Translations under genes and position numbers: made by a program
Notes under the pieces: generated by a model
What the model was told of the DNA's origin: nothing
Database searches by the model: none
What the model saw: the letters and a program-made list of their open reading frames with translations, nothing else
DNA from: Telmatactis stephensoni
Lineage: Eukaryota > Cnidaria > Anthozoa > Actiniaria > Isophelliidae
Assembly (NCBI GenBank): GCA_029948255.1
Contig: JALIZF010001255.1
Span: 147,748 to 211,747, forward strand
Reading direction: 5' to 3'
DNA: 64,000 nt
In this document: positions 24,301-35,700 of the stretch, piece by piece
How positions within the stretch are numbered: position 1 is the first letter of the stretch
Layout: each line of letters opens with the position of its first letter

Positions 24301-26387
24301 GAGTTTGTTAATTGCTTCAAGGTTTTTCCCCGGGTCCACCGCGGTTTTCCCCTTTAAGTAACAATGAACTAGTGAGCTGAGAGATTTATGTAGATTATTA
24401 GAATGTAGTGGTATTGTATGTGAGAGTACAGTGGAGTGCCTGGAAACTAGCTGTGTAGCTAAGCACTCTTCCACTATAAACAATGTATTGATATTATTTT
24501 TATCTAGGTGTTGGAACAAGTAGCAACCCTTGCAGAGACACATACCGTGGAACAAAGGCCTTCTCTGAAGTCGAAACTCGTAACGTCGCTCAGTATCTCA
24601 AAAGCATCAGGTGGAGCCTTGTAGGATACATGGATATCCACGCTTATAGTCAGTTATGGATGACGCCATGGGGTCATCGTAAAAGGGCGTATCCCTCAAC
24701 GTACAGTGAAATGGTGCGTAATGCCGTTGGCTATTAGAAGTGAAATATCGTGTATTTGTTGTAATTAACTGTAATAACTGTTTATTTTAGTGTCCAATGT
24801 CTTCTAGCCCTGGCGCACTAGTTCCCCTATTTGTTGTAATTAACTGTAATAACTGTTTATTTTAGTGTCCAATGTCTTCTAGCCCTGGCGCACTAATTGG
24901 GGAACACTGTACTCTCTCACACACTATCACTACATCATAATACTCTATTCATACAACTCTCAGATCTTTTTACTGAGAGAAGAAAACAGGAGGTCCCGGA
25001 GAAAACTCTCGAAGCAATGGAGAGTACAAACTAGCAAAGTTGTTCTTTTTAATGCAATGATTAAAGTCTACAAACTATTTCTTTTTGTAGATGCGTGTTG
25101 CAAGAAAAGCTGTCTCAGCTTTGTATAATGCTGGCTATAGAACGTATTACCGAGCAGGAACATCAGCTGATATTATATGTAAGTATTCCCTTTTATAATT
25201 AACCTTATAACATCATATTGCATAATACTTCTAGCAAAGCAACTCAAGCTAAGTCCGGCGCATGAAGTTAAGTCGTTCAGCAGAAAAGTCTCACAAAAAC
25301 GGCGACAAAATATTGGAATACAGAGCAAAATTATACGCAATTTTAAGCGCGACGATTCTGCAGCAAGTGATAACATCTGCGCATGTCTCCAACTTCTTCA
25401 CCGTCTTGAACAAATGGATAATTTTGAAAGAATAATTTCTAGTTCTTCATACTTCTGCACTCCAATGTAATGCTCCGAAAAACTTTGGGGAGACTATATA
25501 CGACTTTATATTCTATTTATGGAGGTAGCCCTAAGCCAGGTTAAAACCGTAATTGAGGCCACTTCCGTCCAGCGGCTCGCGCATACTCGTCATGTTATCA
25601 CTTGCTGTTGCTAGGCTCAGATTTTAGCCGTTGGGGTTTCGTGCGCATGCGTTACTCTTCACGCGGCAAAGTATCGATATCGTGGGCGCACGAAACCCCG
25701 AGGGCTGAAATCTGATTCTATTCTGCAGCTCGCTCATGGTTTTATAAACTGTCAAGTAGTACCACACGATTAGTCATAGACTGACCTTACCCTGGAATCT
25801 AGAGGCACTTTATAAGGAGAAATAAGCATTCAAGATTAGCAGGTGTCATTTGCACCAGAATTGTAATCTTATGTCTGAATTGGCTATTGTGCTCACCACC
25901 AGGCCTTTACCGGGAATTATCAGTATAACAAAAACTCCTTTTGGCTAATATAAAATGATGCCAGCCCGAGCATGGAGGTGAAATTCCTAATAGATTTGAC
26001 CAGGGGCGCTATTGCTGTCCTATTCCACCGCCTTTAATTTGGCTAACTCAGTTGAATTGCTTGATCTATTTATTTCTCTTTACAAAGCGCCTCTGGATTC
26101 CAGGGTTAGTAGTCCCGGCCCTTCAAAACGCACCGATTTTAAGAGATTCTTCAGATGCCAAGTTATTCGTTCATCATTACACATCTGTTCATTCATTCAT
26201 TTAAGATCCAACTACTGGTGGTACAATGGACTGGGTTACAGCAAAGCTAGGCGTGACATACTCATACGGACTTGAGTTGCGTGACAGGGGTCGTTACGGA
26301 TTCATGCTACCCGCCAATCAGATTATACCAACAGGAGTCGAAACATTTGCAGCTATCAAGACCATGGTTGCAGAAATGAGAATCTGA
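18302..26387 (+). CDS. Carboxypeptidase A-like zinc protease (M14A), gene 1, ten exons
   Basis: Exons 18302-18357, 20255-20327, 20794-21018, 21573-21674, 22286-22384, 22976-23086, 23946-24033, 24508-24713, 25091-25178 and 26206-26387 give 409 residues. Signal peptide 1-17; M14 propeptide about 20-105 ([22 protein letters not shown]); then the catalytic domain. Zinc ligands are H169 and E172 (HAREW) and H296 (DIHAYSQLW). Substrate-carboxylate residues are R227 (MWRKTRS) and N243-R244 (DPNRN). Y350 matches Tyr248 and E373 (LELRD) is the general base Glu270. The position matching residue 255 is Met (GGTMDW), so the S1' pocket should accept hydrophobic C-termini as in CPA, not basic ones. Secreted proenzyme that trims peptides from the C-terminus. 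All introns are GT-AG except intron 5 (GC-AG). Introns contain several repeats. Nearest paralogue is gene 2. Confidence 0.96.
19205..19300 (+). mobile_element. Possible SINE head with T-rich tail
   Basis: GTTCCGGTGGCACAG then AGTTCGAAACTCGC resemble tRNA A- and B-box halves and are followed directly by a long T-rich run. Different from the main SINE family here. In intron 1 of carboxypeptidase gene 1. Confidence 0.3.
19413..19466. repeat. Short hairpin ending in CTCGTTCCCAG-type arms
   Basis: TTCGTTCCCAGG and CCTGGGAACGAGG face each other about 30 bp apart. The same arms bound the element at 23527-23608, so this is a small dispersed palindromic family. Confidence 0.6.
20460..20640 (+). repeat. 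(CCTT)n pyrimidine microsatellite
   Basis: Imperfect TTCC array drifting to TTGC units near its end, in intron 2 of carboxypeptidase gene 1. The long open frame through it is a low-complexity artefact. Confidence 0.9.
21709..21930. mobile_element. MITE family R2 with CCAAT/GCGCGC flank
   Basis: Inverted ends TTCCATTTTCCGTGCACCTG and CACGGAAAAATGGAAT enclose TACTCTAACAGATGCAC and its inverse GTGCATCTGTTAGAGTA. The flank to 21930 holds ACCAATCAGAGCGCGCGTAA. Same family at 62.05-62.35 kb and, as a half, at 40.15-40.37 kb. Lies in intron 4 of carboxypeptidase gene 1. Confidence 0.7.
22517..22560 (+). repeat. Partial duplicate of exon 5 end and its GC donor
   Basis: TATATGCTGAATCAGGCAAG recurs about 140 bp downstream of the true exon-5 boundary and is followed by similar intron sequence (GTATCCCAAT). 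It lacks the rest of the exon, so it is a pseudo-donor within intron 5 rather than an alternative exon. Confidence 0.65.
23527..23608. mobile_element. Small palindromic element with CCTCGTTCCCAG arms
   Basis: CAACCTCGTTCCCAG at the left and CTGGGAACGAGGTTG at the right enclose about 50 bp with AAAATGGCG. Intron 6 of carboxypeptidase gene 1. Confidence 0.65.
24120..24205. repeat. R1-type CGGCACGACACGGTCA tandem fragment
   Basis: About three consecutive copies of ACGGCACGACACGGTC, matching the interior of the R1 MITE on the opposite strand. It runs straight into the SINE at 24206. Confidence 0.6.
24206..24370 (+). mobile_element. tRNA-derived SINE copy
   Basis: GCAAGGGTGGCCCGGCGAGC head, GGGTTCGATTCCTGG B-box and the CCCCGGGTCCACCGCGGTTT segment follow the family order; truncated at the 3' end. 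Best-preserved B-box in the window. Intron 7 of carboxypeptidase gene 1. Confidence 0.7.
24753..24895 (+). repeat. 75-bp-period tandem duplication
   Basis: TATTTGTTGTAATTAACTG through CCCTGGCGCACTA (68 bp) is repeated perfectly as far as I can see, with a 7-bp spacer. Each copy includes a TTATTTTAG acceptor-like string. Intron 8 of carboxypeptidase gene 1. Confidence 0.85.
24967..25028 (-). mobile_element. SINE fragment
   Basis: TTTTACTGAGAGAAGAAAAC then CTCTCGAAGCAATGG match the reverse complement of the SINE body; both ends missing. Confidence 0.5.
25362..25618 (+). repeat. Dispersed repeat shared with carboxypeptidase gene 3
   Basis: About 255 bp beginning AGCAAGTGATAACATCTGCG and ending CACTTGCTGTT closely matches 40804-41045 in the same + orientation, hence opposite orientations relative to the two host genes. 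It therefore moved as a mobile repeat rather than with the gene duplication. Confidence 0.65.
25619..25718. mobile_element. Hairpin element with GGGGTTTCGTGCGC arms
   Basis: TTGGGGTTTCGTGCGC and GCGCACGAAACCCCGA face each other within larger arms starting AGATTTTAGCC and ending GGCTGAAATCT. Adjacent to the dispersed repeat at 25362-25618. Confidence 0.6.
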
Positions 26388-26624
26388 GAGCATTAATCGG
26401 CAATTAAATGCGTTTTAAACTTACGTGTTGTGGTGTTAAATTCTTATTTAGAAATAGTACGTACGAGTGCGAGTGCGAACTGGTTCAATTCTTATTAAGA
26501 GAAGTTCCCTCCTCCCCTCCCCTTTTGCTCTGGATATCCAAAGATATACGCATCAAAAACCGTAACGCTCACGTGTATTACGTACGTAGACGTACGTAGA
26601 CGCAACGAACCAAAAGGCCTGTAG

Positions 26625-26797
26625 AGTAGTTTTAGTATGAGTGGGAATCAGACCGCGCCGTACCGCAGCCGCAATACCGTATATAATACCGTAATGTCTG
26701 TAAAAATGTAATGCCAATACCGTCATGTCTATAAAAACATTCGAGATTTCTGCGTGACAATACCGCACCGTACCGTAACTGTGTCGTTTTCCCAGGT
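26625..26797. mobile_element. R1 MITE copy, right end replaced
   Basis: Begins TAGAGTAGTTTTAGTATGAG and continues ACCGCGCCGTACCG, TAATGTCTGTAAAA, CATTCGAGATTTCTGCG as in the other copies. The right terminal repeat is missing where the next MITE starts. Confidence 0.65.
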
Positions 26798-26798
26798 C

Positions 26799-27271
26799 CC
26801 GTCCGCACGTATCCGGATATTTTTAAAAACAGAGATTTTTTCCTCCGTATTTGAAAAACTTCGCGTCCAGACGTATCGTTTTCAAATCGTATTTACCAGT
26901 CCACACGAATACGCGAAAACGATTCATGTTGGATATTTTTCTGCTAATTTTTCTGCTAATTAAGCGCGGCATGGACTGGATCCTACTTCTGACGTCATTG
27001 TATTCCAAAATCTCCGTTTTCGGCTGTCCACACGAATACGATAAGCCGGCGTTTTCAAAAATCTACAGTCTGAAGAGCGTATTCGAAAATCTCCGTATTC
27101 GGTGACCAAAAACGCCGTTTACGTGTAGACGGAGGCTAAAACGGAAGAAAAAATCATTCTCCATTTTCAAAAATATCTGGATGCGTGTGGACCATGTTGG
27201 ACGGAAGGCTTAAACGGAGGAAAAATCTCCGTTTTCAAAAATATCCGGATACGTGTGGACGGGGCCCATGC
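26799..27271. mobile_element. MITE with GTCC(A/G)CACGTATCCGGAT ends
   Basis: Left GTCCGCACGTATCCGGATAT and right ATATCCGGATACGTGTGGAC are inverted copies extending about 45 bp inward. The interior holds further related half-repeats (CAGTCCACACGAATACGCG, GTCCACACGAATACG). Non-coding. Confidence 0.75.
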
Positions 27272-28639
27272 AGTCATACGAGAGCTGGCGTAGTACAGCG
27301 TTGGCAGTGCTCCACGTACGTACATGGGAAACAGCAGAAATCAAAGACGATAACGTTTCCATTTATTTAAGCGCCGTCAGTTGCCTTTCCAAAAGTCCTA
27401 AATACGCCCAGACCGGCACAATACGATTTAGAGATACACTGTTTGTACAGTATATATGCAAAAGCTACATCGTACCATTTTCCAGGCCGGTACGAAATCT
27501 TTCATGAATTCAGAAATGATACAATTAATTAAGTTTCGTACAGTACGAAAAATGGTTTAAGGCGATATAACTGATTGATTTTATAATTCTGAGATGGAGA
27601 AGAACGAATTATTATTTGAGGGAAAGTTTTATCCTAACCGCTGGAGGGTAAGAAGGTTTTTGGAACTGTTCAAAGTCAATGGAAGCGTTCAGTACTGATC
27701 TGAACACAAAGTGCAGATGCAGAAGCAGATCAAGAACAGTAACCAAACAAGTATATAAGTGAATGACACGTATTTGTGTAAGCAAAACTGAACTTTGAAT
27801 TGTTGTAACCGTTACACGTGGCACGTTTTTTTCTAGAAAGTGGGCGAAAAAGGAAGCGGAAGTACGCGCATCACTCCTCGAGTAGTCACAGTTATATAAT
27901 GAATTCCTTACTTGACAAGTTTATAAACTTGAGATACGATTGCCATAATTGGTTGATTGTAATTCCTTTCTAGCTGAAAAGCAAATCTATAGGCGTAACT
28001 GTAAAAGAAAATCTCAATTTTGCGAAAATGTACTTATAAAAAAATACATCTTTATAAATAATTATTTATATATATATAAAGATATATTTTTGCGATCTCT
28101 GGGAAAAGGGGAACAGAAATGTATTTTAATTTCGCGCTTTTGTTCTTGCTTGAAGAAACCCTGATCTATATCGTAAAATGCTAAACTATAGAAAACTTTA
28201 ATTTTCTCTCGACTACTGAAAAACAGAATGTAACAGCTAAACTAGCAATGTATGTCAGTTTCATTGCTGTTGTGAATCTAATCAGATCCATTGACGTCCG
28301 CTGATGCGCGCTGCTGGAGTATTAGTGCTTCCATCCTATGTGTCATTTGACAACAGGATATTAAAGGCGATTTTTTCGCTAGTGGATTTTCATAATTATT
28401 TTCCTTAAAAGGCAAAAACCGCACAATTAAGTACACGGGTAATAATTAATAAACAGACGTTTACGCGTTCGTCTTGTAAACGAAACGTGTAGAAATGAAT
28501 AATATGAACCTTTCATAAAAGATGCTGTTTACAGAGAAGTCTTTTTAAAACGCCACTATACCTTCTCAGATGGACAAAAACGTAAACTTTAGGGGTTTTG
28601 AGGGTTAACATTTCATTATAGTTTATACAGCTGGACTCC

Positions 28640-28742
28640 ATTGTTGGAAGGGCGATTAGAGTTAATCCTGGGTTAAAGTCAATGGTTTTCTTTAGAGTTA
28701 ATCCTGGGTTAACGCTAATCATCTTTCGAACAACCGGGCCCA
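28640..28742. repeat. Repeat end with doubled AGAGTTAATCCTGGGTTAA
   Basis: AGAGTTAATCCTGGGTTAA occurs twice about 35 bp apart and ends at CTTTCGAACAACCGGGCCC, which looks like a transposon terminus. No partner terminus found nearby. Confidence 0.45.
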
Positions 28743-29438
28743 TGTCTCAATCAAAGTTGTGCCTCGTTCTTCTCAGAGGGGGACAATAGAAAGGATATCT
28801 AATAGAGCAAAATATTAGGAGCCCTGTGCAAATCGACAAAGAAAACCCAGACAACTATATTATAAAGAAAAACGTGAAAAATCCTACAAAAAAACGCTCA
28901 TAGTAAACATAGCCAAACCCAAACTCAACCGTAACGCGAAGTAAAAATGTAAAATTACCAATATACTGCGCAAAAATTGGCCCATAACGCAACACCGCGC
29001 ATGTAACGCATGCGTTTCAGAAATGCACAAGACGTGCTGGGATATTCCTAAAGATTCAAGGAAAATGACAATCTTCAGGAAGAATAAGAGTATGGCTCAA
29101 TAGAGTCAGGAAAGACGAAACTTCCGACAAGAAAAAAGGCGGAGGTCGCTTTTTGGCGACAGTAATATAATTCTACTCATCTGTGAGTTTAATGGAGTGG
29201 TCTTCGAGGGAATTGATTGGATTTCTAGGTCATGGGATATCAGTGCCGTGTTAAGCTCTCCAAGAACTGACCACACGTATCTATTTTGGTATTTCAAAAC
29301 TATCAGGTTTTCTTACTTGAGCAGGGTCAATTAATAACTTAATTCATTCATGAAAAAATTATTTTTATGTAATCAATCAAACCAGACTTTTATATAATTG
29401 GTTGTCAATAGAAGACTCGAGATTGCAATTGCTATTTA

Positions 29439-29700
29439 GCAGCTTTACAAACGAGTTATTCAGCTTAAAGTCTTCAATGAAATCGAAAAACTACGTGAGC
29501 ATCTGAATCAATAGGAAATCCTTACGTTACCCTATCACAATCCATCATTAGCACTTCCGTCAAAAGCCCTCAAGAAATTGAGAGACGGCCGGCCTCTCGT
29601 TGTTTGCCTAGAGATTCATGCAGACCAACAAATCAGCCATTTCAAAAGACTAAGTGTAGAAACACCTTCCCAAGTGTTTACAGCAGTGAGCATACAACAA
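29439..29700 (+). promoter_or_regulatory. Conserved proximal promoter of carboxypeptidase gene 2
   Basis: Carries the same ordered blocks as gene 1: GCAGCTTTACAAA then GTTATTCAG (29439-29464), GTTACCCTATCACAA (29526-29540) and CAAAAGACTAAGTGTAGAAA followed by GTGTTTACAG and AGTGAGCATACAA (29643-29696). DNA between the blocks is poorly conserved, which argues for selection on the blocks. Confidence 0.6.
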
Positions 29701-29761
29701 CGTCGATTGCCCAAAAGAGATTCACTTTGGCTGTTAAGTGGACAGGGAATACATCGAGAGT

Positions 29762-32700
29762 ATGAAGACACTCTGCTTATTGTTACTTCTCGCCCTTGGG
29801 GCGCATGGCGGACCTTTGTAAGTACATACTTATACCTGACCTGCATTCAATTCAACCTAGACTTTCATCGTATGCCTGCTATAATATCCAACAAAGAGTT
29901 CAACTTCATTGTGATTTGTTAGGCCGGATCGGCTGGTAACGCAAAAATATCCGTCAGGGTGTTCGTAATCTTGTTCAATTTGGAGAATTAAAAAGGCGAA
30001 AACGTTTAGCATTTAAAAGGTTTTTCAAAAATATTAAGCGTTCAAAAGGTTTTAAAAACATTTCGCACTTAAAAAGGGGTTTCAAAAATATTTAGCATTT
30101 AAAAGGTTTTACAAAAATATTTTGCATTCGATAGGCTTTTTAAAAACATTTAGCATTCAAAAGGCTTTACGAAAACATTTAGCATTCAAAAGGCTTTACG
30201 AAAACATTTAGCATTCAAAAGGCTTTACGAAAACGAAAACGTTTATATTAGCACTGAAGAGGTTTGTCGGATTTCAAGAAAGAATTTTTCTTGTGTTGAT
30301 GTCGTCTAAGTTGAATCTTTACCAATTCATGCGGTCTGCAGTATTTATAAAGTACTCGACTGCGGAATGTTTCTGACCAATGCTGTCAACAATTTTTCAC
30401 TCAAATTGGAAATCATTGATAGCAAAAACAAAACAAACGAAAGCAAAAACTTTGAAAATTTGAAACAAAAGAAAAACAAACACAAATAATTTATAACATA
30501 CAAAAGCAAAGACAATCACTGCAAAATAATACAAAACAAAGCAAAGCGAAAAGAAAAACAGCTGAAATAATACTAAGAAGATATATTGTTGGTGTGTGCG
30601 TTATAATAGACTTCCGGTCGATTTAAAATGAAATCTCTTTAAATAACCTCTGCATATATAAGTATCAGTTTTAAAAAAGGCTCCACTGTGCTAGAAAGCT
30701 ATCAATTAACACAACATGCAGCTCTTGGGCTGATCATGAACATCACAGCCTGCGTCCCATCCGTTAAAAAACTCTCGCCTAGTCGGTCTCCGTAACAGTG
30801 ACGAACCGCGTGTTTTCGACCCCTAACAGTCTTTCTGGTTTTGAAAAGAAGGTAGCTTATGATTGGCTACATATCGTGAAGGTCATTCTAACGCCGTTTC
30901 TTATTGGATGTTCTCTCGTGACGTTCTCAGCATGACGTCAGCGACTGTTTCTTTAGAAATGCCCAATGGCAAGAAAAGTGTCTTAGTCAATCACAAGTTA
31001 AGCTTCTTTTGAAACTCAGAAAGATGTTAGACACGATTCAGTTGACGCAGCTAGAACATGCATCATGGTTACAGATTTATAAGTATTAAAACTTTATCAT
31101 AATTTTCTAATTTGTTAGATTTATAACTATTTTGTAAATTAATGAAGTAGCTCATAAATCTACTGAATTGCACTGTATGATAATTATAATGATTTTACGT
31201 GTTTTCACTGATTCCAGAGGTAGGGTAATACGTGTTACACCATCCAATGAGGGACAGTTGAACTTCCTAAGAGCCCTGAGTGATAATGACGTAAGTATTG
31301 ACGTCAGTATTGACGTCACTTTTCATTTCAAACAACCTGATAATTGAGTCCTTTTTGTTAAGATCAGAGTGACATAACCCATAGGCAGTCTACATTAGCT
31401 TATATTAATTGAAAACGTGCTAGAAACCATTCCAGTAGACCTTTTTGCTTTACCGCTATTTTCGAAATTTGTGCGTGGAATGTGAATTTCTTTGTTTAAA
31501 TTATCACGTACGTGTATCATGTAAGTTTGTTTCTTTGCCTTCCAATCAAGAATAGATCGATACGGGTTTGAGTTTTGCAGCTTCAACAAAAGAAAGTCAC
31601 ATTCCGCACAAACTTTCTTGTCACCTATATATTGTTTTATGGCACACGATGTCCGAAAATAGTTGTAAAGCAAAAAGATCGTTAGTTAGAAAACGAGGCA
31701 GCATTTTATGTTCAATTATAGAAGAATGCGGGTGTTGTAAGAATGGAGACAAATGTTGATGCGGCTGCCGGCTTCTTCTTCTTGTTCTTGTTCTTCTTCT
31801 TTCTTTTATTTTTTCCCTTTCTTTGTTTTTTTCTTCTTTTATTAAAACTATAGCTTCTGCCAAGTCTAAATTAAATGACTATTTTGAAAATGTGCACACG
31901 TAGTTTGTGCGTTATCATGTGCGTCACACGCACCTTCTTGGAGCGTGCCATCTCGTACCATAGTGATTTCGTCTATACTAATAAACCCTGTACTATTAGC
32001 CTACTATTTCATGGGTAAATGATAATCTATGCCATTCACTGCCAATACTGTCAGATCTCTATAAAACCTAATTAACCAGGACTAGCAGACTTGCACCATA
32101 TTCCAATCAGATCAGAGTGACATCATCGTGCATGCAAATAGGGTCTATTTAGCCTAGTATGTCATTCACTGACAATACCTTTTCTCTAGGACCTCGAACT
32201 GGACTTCTGGACCCATCCATCTAATGTTGGACGATCAGTCGATATCCGAGTCACCAATGCTCAGTACCCTAAAGTGGCTAAGCTCCTTAATGCTCAGGGA
32301 ATCAAGTTCACGATTCTCATTCCTGATGTAGACGATCTACAATCCAGACAAAACCCACCAGACTCTGGATTAAGAAATGGAGGTTTTGGTTACACTAAGT
32401 ACAACACATTGAATGATGTGAGTATATTTTATTGTACAACGCTATAGACACTAGTGAAAACGTCTGCGCATGCGTGCATATTACAATGTTTTCTTGAGAA
32501 ATTTGTGAGTTTTAGCTTGAAATGAAATGCTCGTGTTCTCGGTGTATACAAAAAATTTCTGTTGTACACTTTTGTAAGACAAAGATATTGCATTAGTGAA
32601 AACATTATGTGAATACTGGCCCTAAGTTTCAAGAATTGACCTTAAGTTTTGACATGTTGTGAAAACCATAAAAATAAAAAAAATCGAAAAAACGAGACCA

Positions 32701-35700
32701 TATTATGTCAGTAACATTGGCTTTTCGTTGCCAATTTCAAAGTTGAAAAAATTGCGATAAAAATGATAAAATTGGTTTAGATCTTTGCAGAATTGTATAT
32801 TAGCCAGCTAATAATGCTGTGAATTTTTACTCGTTACATGTATTTTGGCTCGCCTAAAGACTCACTAAAACAAAGCGAGATGATTCGTAAAAATACACAG
32901 ATTTGTTAGTTGGCGAAATCGATTAAAAACCTATATTTAAGGAATATAAAACGCGCGCACATGTCTCTGTACTGTGATATAAACACGATGGAAGATGTAG
33001 AGCAAGAGAAAAGCAAGCTTAGGAACACGAGGCGTAGCCTAGTGTTTCTCTTGCTTTTCGAGTGCTCTACATCTTCCAGAGTGTTTTTATCACAGTACAG
33101 AGACATAAGCGATCGTTTTATATTGCTTTTATAAAATATTTTTGACGTTTTTTGAGCGAGCCATGTCTCCGGTCCTCTGATATAAGCATGGAAGCCAGCC
33201 AATCAGCGCGCGCGATATATGTCAAATATTTTATAAATACATATAAAGTAAATTCTCTCCACTCCTCTCGGAACTGGAAAAATTAAATATTTTTTGTTTA
33301 TTAGTTGCTTCTTTTCTATGAATTTATCAAGTGCCTTCATTTTACCCTGAGTTGGCACAGTGAAGTTTGTCCTATGTAATTTCAACATGCCTTTCATAAC
33401 CAGATAGTGTTCTTTTACGGCTTAGATTAACAGCGAAGTAGACAGATTGGTTCGAAGTCGCCCTAACATCGCACAAAAATTCAGCGTGGGAAATTCGTAC
33501 GAAGGACGACCAATGTTCGCAGTCAAGGTAGGCCAGCAGAAAGAATCGATCATGCAACATACTCCACCACACTGCACTGCTGTTGAGCAGTACAGTATTG
33601 AGTAGTGCTGAGTCTTCGTGTGTTGCCTTTGCTTATGCTTATGTTACTAGTGAAAAGACAATTAAGCAATGCTAATGGGCAATACATTACTGATCGTTTT
33701 GTCAAAAATCATAGTAATCATCTATTGTTTGATTGCAGTTGAGTTCCGGTGCAGGCAAAAAGACATTGTTTATGAACTGTGGTATTCACGCTCGTGAATG
33801 GATTACACCAGCAACCTGCATGTATATGTTGAAAGAGGCAAGTGTATATCAATATTATTGTGTTTCATGTCATCTGACGGTTGATATCAATGCCGATTGA
33901 TATCAGTCTCTTGATCAGTTTAGACCCCCGTCCACACGTATGCGTTTACGTTTGTAAACGTTTACGTTAAAAAAGCGTTTATGCGTTTATACAGTTTAGG
34001 CCTTCCGTCCACACGAAAACGCCTGAAACGCTCACCATAAACGCATATTTTCGAAAACGCTCTCCAAAATTGAATAAATTGGATAAATTTGAAAACGACT
34101 AAAAAGCGTTACGTGTGGACACCCGTAACTAAACGTATACTTTCGAAAACGCTGAAGTCACATTATCATTCAATACCTGCTCAGTATAGCGTTTAAAATT
34201 ATTTTCGAGTTGAAGCGTTTACGCGTGGACGAGTCTAACCGTATAGAAATGTATACGTTTACTAGCATCAAGTTGTTTGTGTGATCGTTTTTGTTTAAAT
34301 GCTAATACTTTTATGCGTTTACGTACAAACGTAAACGCATACATGTGGATGTGGCCTAAGTATACATAAAAATACTTTTCATACTGAAGCAAATCATATC
34401 AGTGTAACAGTTCATGTGATTTTAACATTGTACATTTCAGATCATAACCAAATATGGTTCAGACAGCAGTATCAATGCTATGCTTAATAAACTGGATGTT
34501 GTTATTATGCCTGTGCTGAATGTTGATGGATATGTCTATACATGGACAGTAAGTTTTGTATTCATTAATTTGGACAGAAAGACAGACAGGAGGTTAGTTA
34601 GGTAGGTGGAAAAAGGTAGGTAGGAATCGATAGGTAGGTAGGTGGGTAGGTGGGTGGGTAGGTGGGTGGGTAAGTGGGTAGGTAAGGGTAGGTACAGGGA
34701 GGCAGGGAGGTTAGGTAGGTAGGTATAGGTAGGTAGGTAGGTAGGTAGGTGGGTAGGTAGGTAGGTAGGTAGGTAGGTAGGTAGGTAGGTAGGTAGGTAG
34801 GTAGGTAGGTAGGTAGGTAGGTAGGTCGGTAGGTCGGTAGGTAGGTAGGTAGGTAGGTAGGTAGGTAGGTAGGTAGGTAGGTAGGTAGGTATAGGGAGGG
34901 GAGAATCTGTTTTTGACGTCCTCATTTTAGTAGCTAACATATTTCTCTTTCATTTTGAGAACAACCGAATGTGGCGTAAAACGAGATCTCGCAATCCAGG
35001 ATCCTCTTGTATGGGTACTGACCCAAACAGAAACTTTAACGTTAAATGGGGAGGTAGGAATGCTGTCAGAAATTTGAATACAATATACATACACCATCTA
35101 CCACCTGATAGTTGGGTCCGGCAGTTAAATCGTTGAGCGCCACTTACGAACACAGGGCTCAAGGAGTTGGACCAACTCAGGGTCTTTAATAACCGAGAAA
35201 AAGGATCATCACTTGTGCAAATGGTTAGACCTAAACGTGTTCTTGGATAAGGACGTTAAACCGTTGACTGTCCCTACTTTTGCAGAAAAATCTAAAAAAA
35301 CTTGTTGTTGTTGATTTTTTCAAATACTCTGGGGTGGGACGATAGATGGCACCTTAAGGACGAAGTTTCAATTAAACAACTCAAACATTAACCAGTTATA
35401 CACATGTAGTAGGAGAACATAAAACACATGTTAAAATCTAAACTATTTGTTTTAAAATTTTAAAATTTTGAGTTAAAAACACTGTTCTTCCTTTTCTCAG
35501 AATCGTTGCATCTTCCTTAGTGACCTTTCAGAACTTTACCACAGGCAGCCCAAACTAAAAAAAATCAAATATTCTATCTCTGGGGATCCTTGTCATCAAA
35601 TATCCGACTGACCCACGGGCACTTGTTTGCTATCAAATTGGTTGCAAACATGTTTGCTAGTACCACCCATTGCCCTAGTGCCCCCTACTCCATTACGAGA

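Larger units (their letters stand above)
26388..29438. other. Intergenic region between carboxypeptidase genes 1 and 2
   Basis: No gene seen over about 3 kb. It holds the 3' UTR of gene 1, an R1 MITE, a larger MITE (26799-27271) and a repeat end at 28640-28742, listed separately. Open frames are short and lie mostly inside the repeats. Confidence 0.5.

Noticed and set aside
34536..34940. 134-residue open frame of Leu-Pro-Thr-Tyr units on the minus strand
   Set aside because: It is the translation of the GGTA array inside an intron; no gene.
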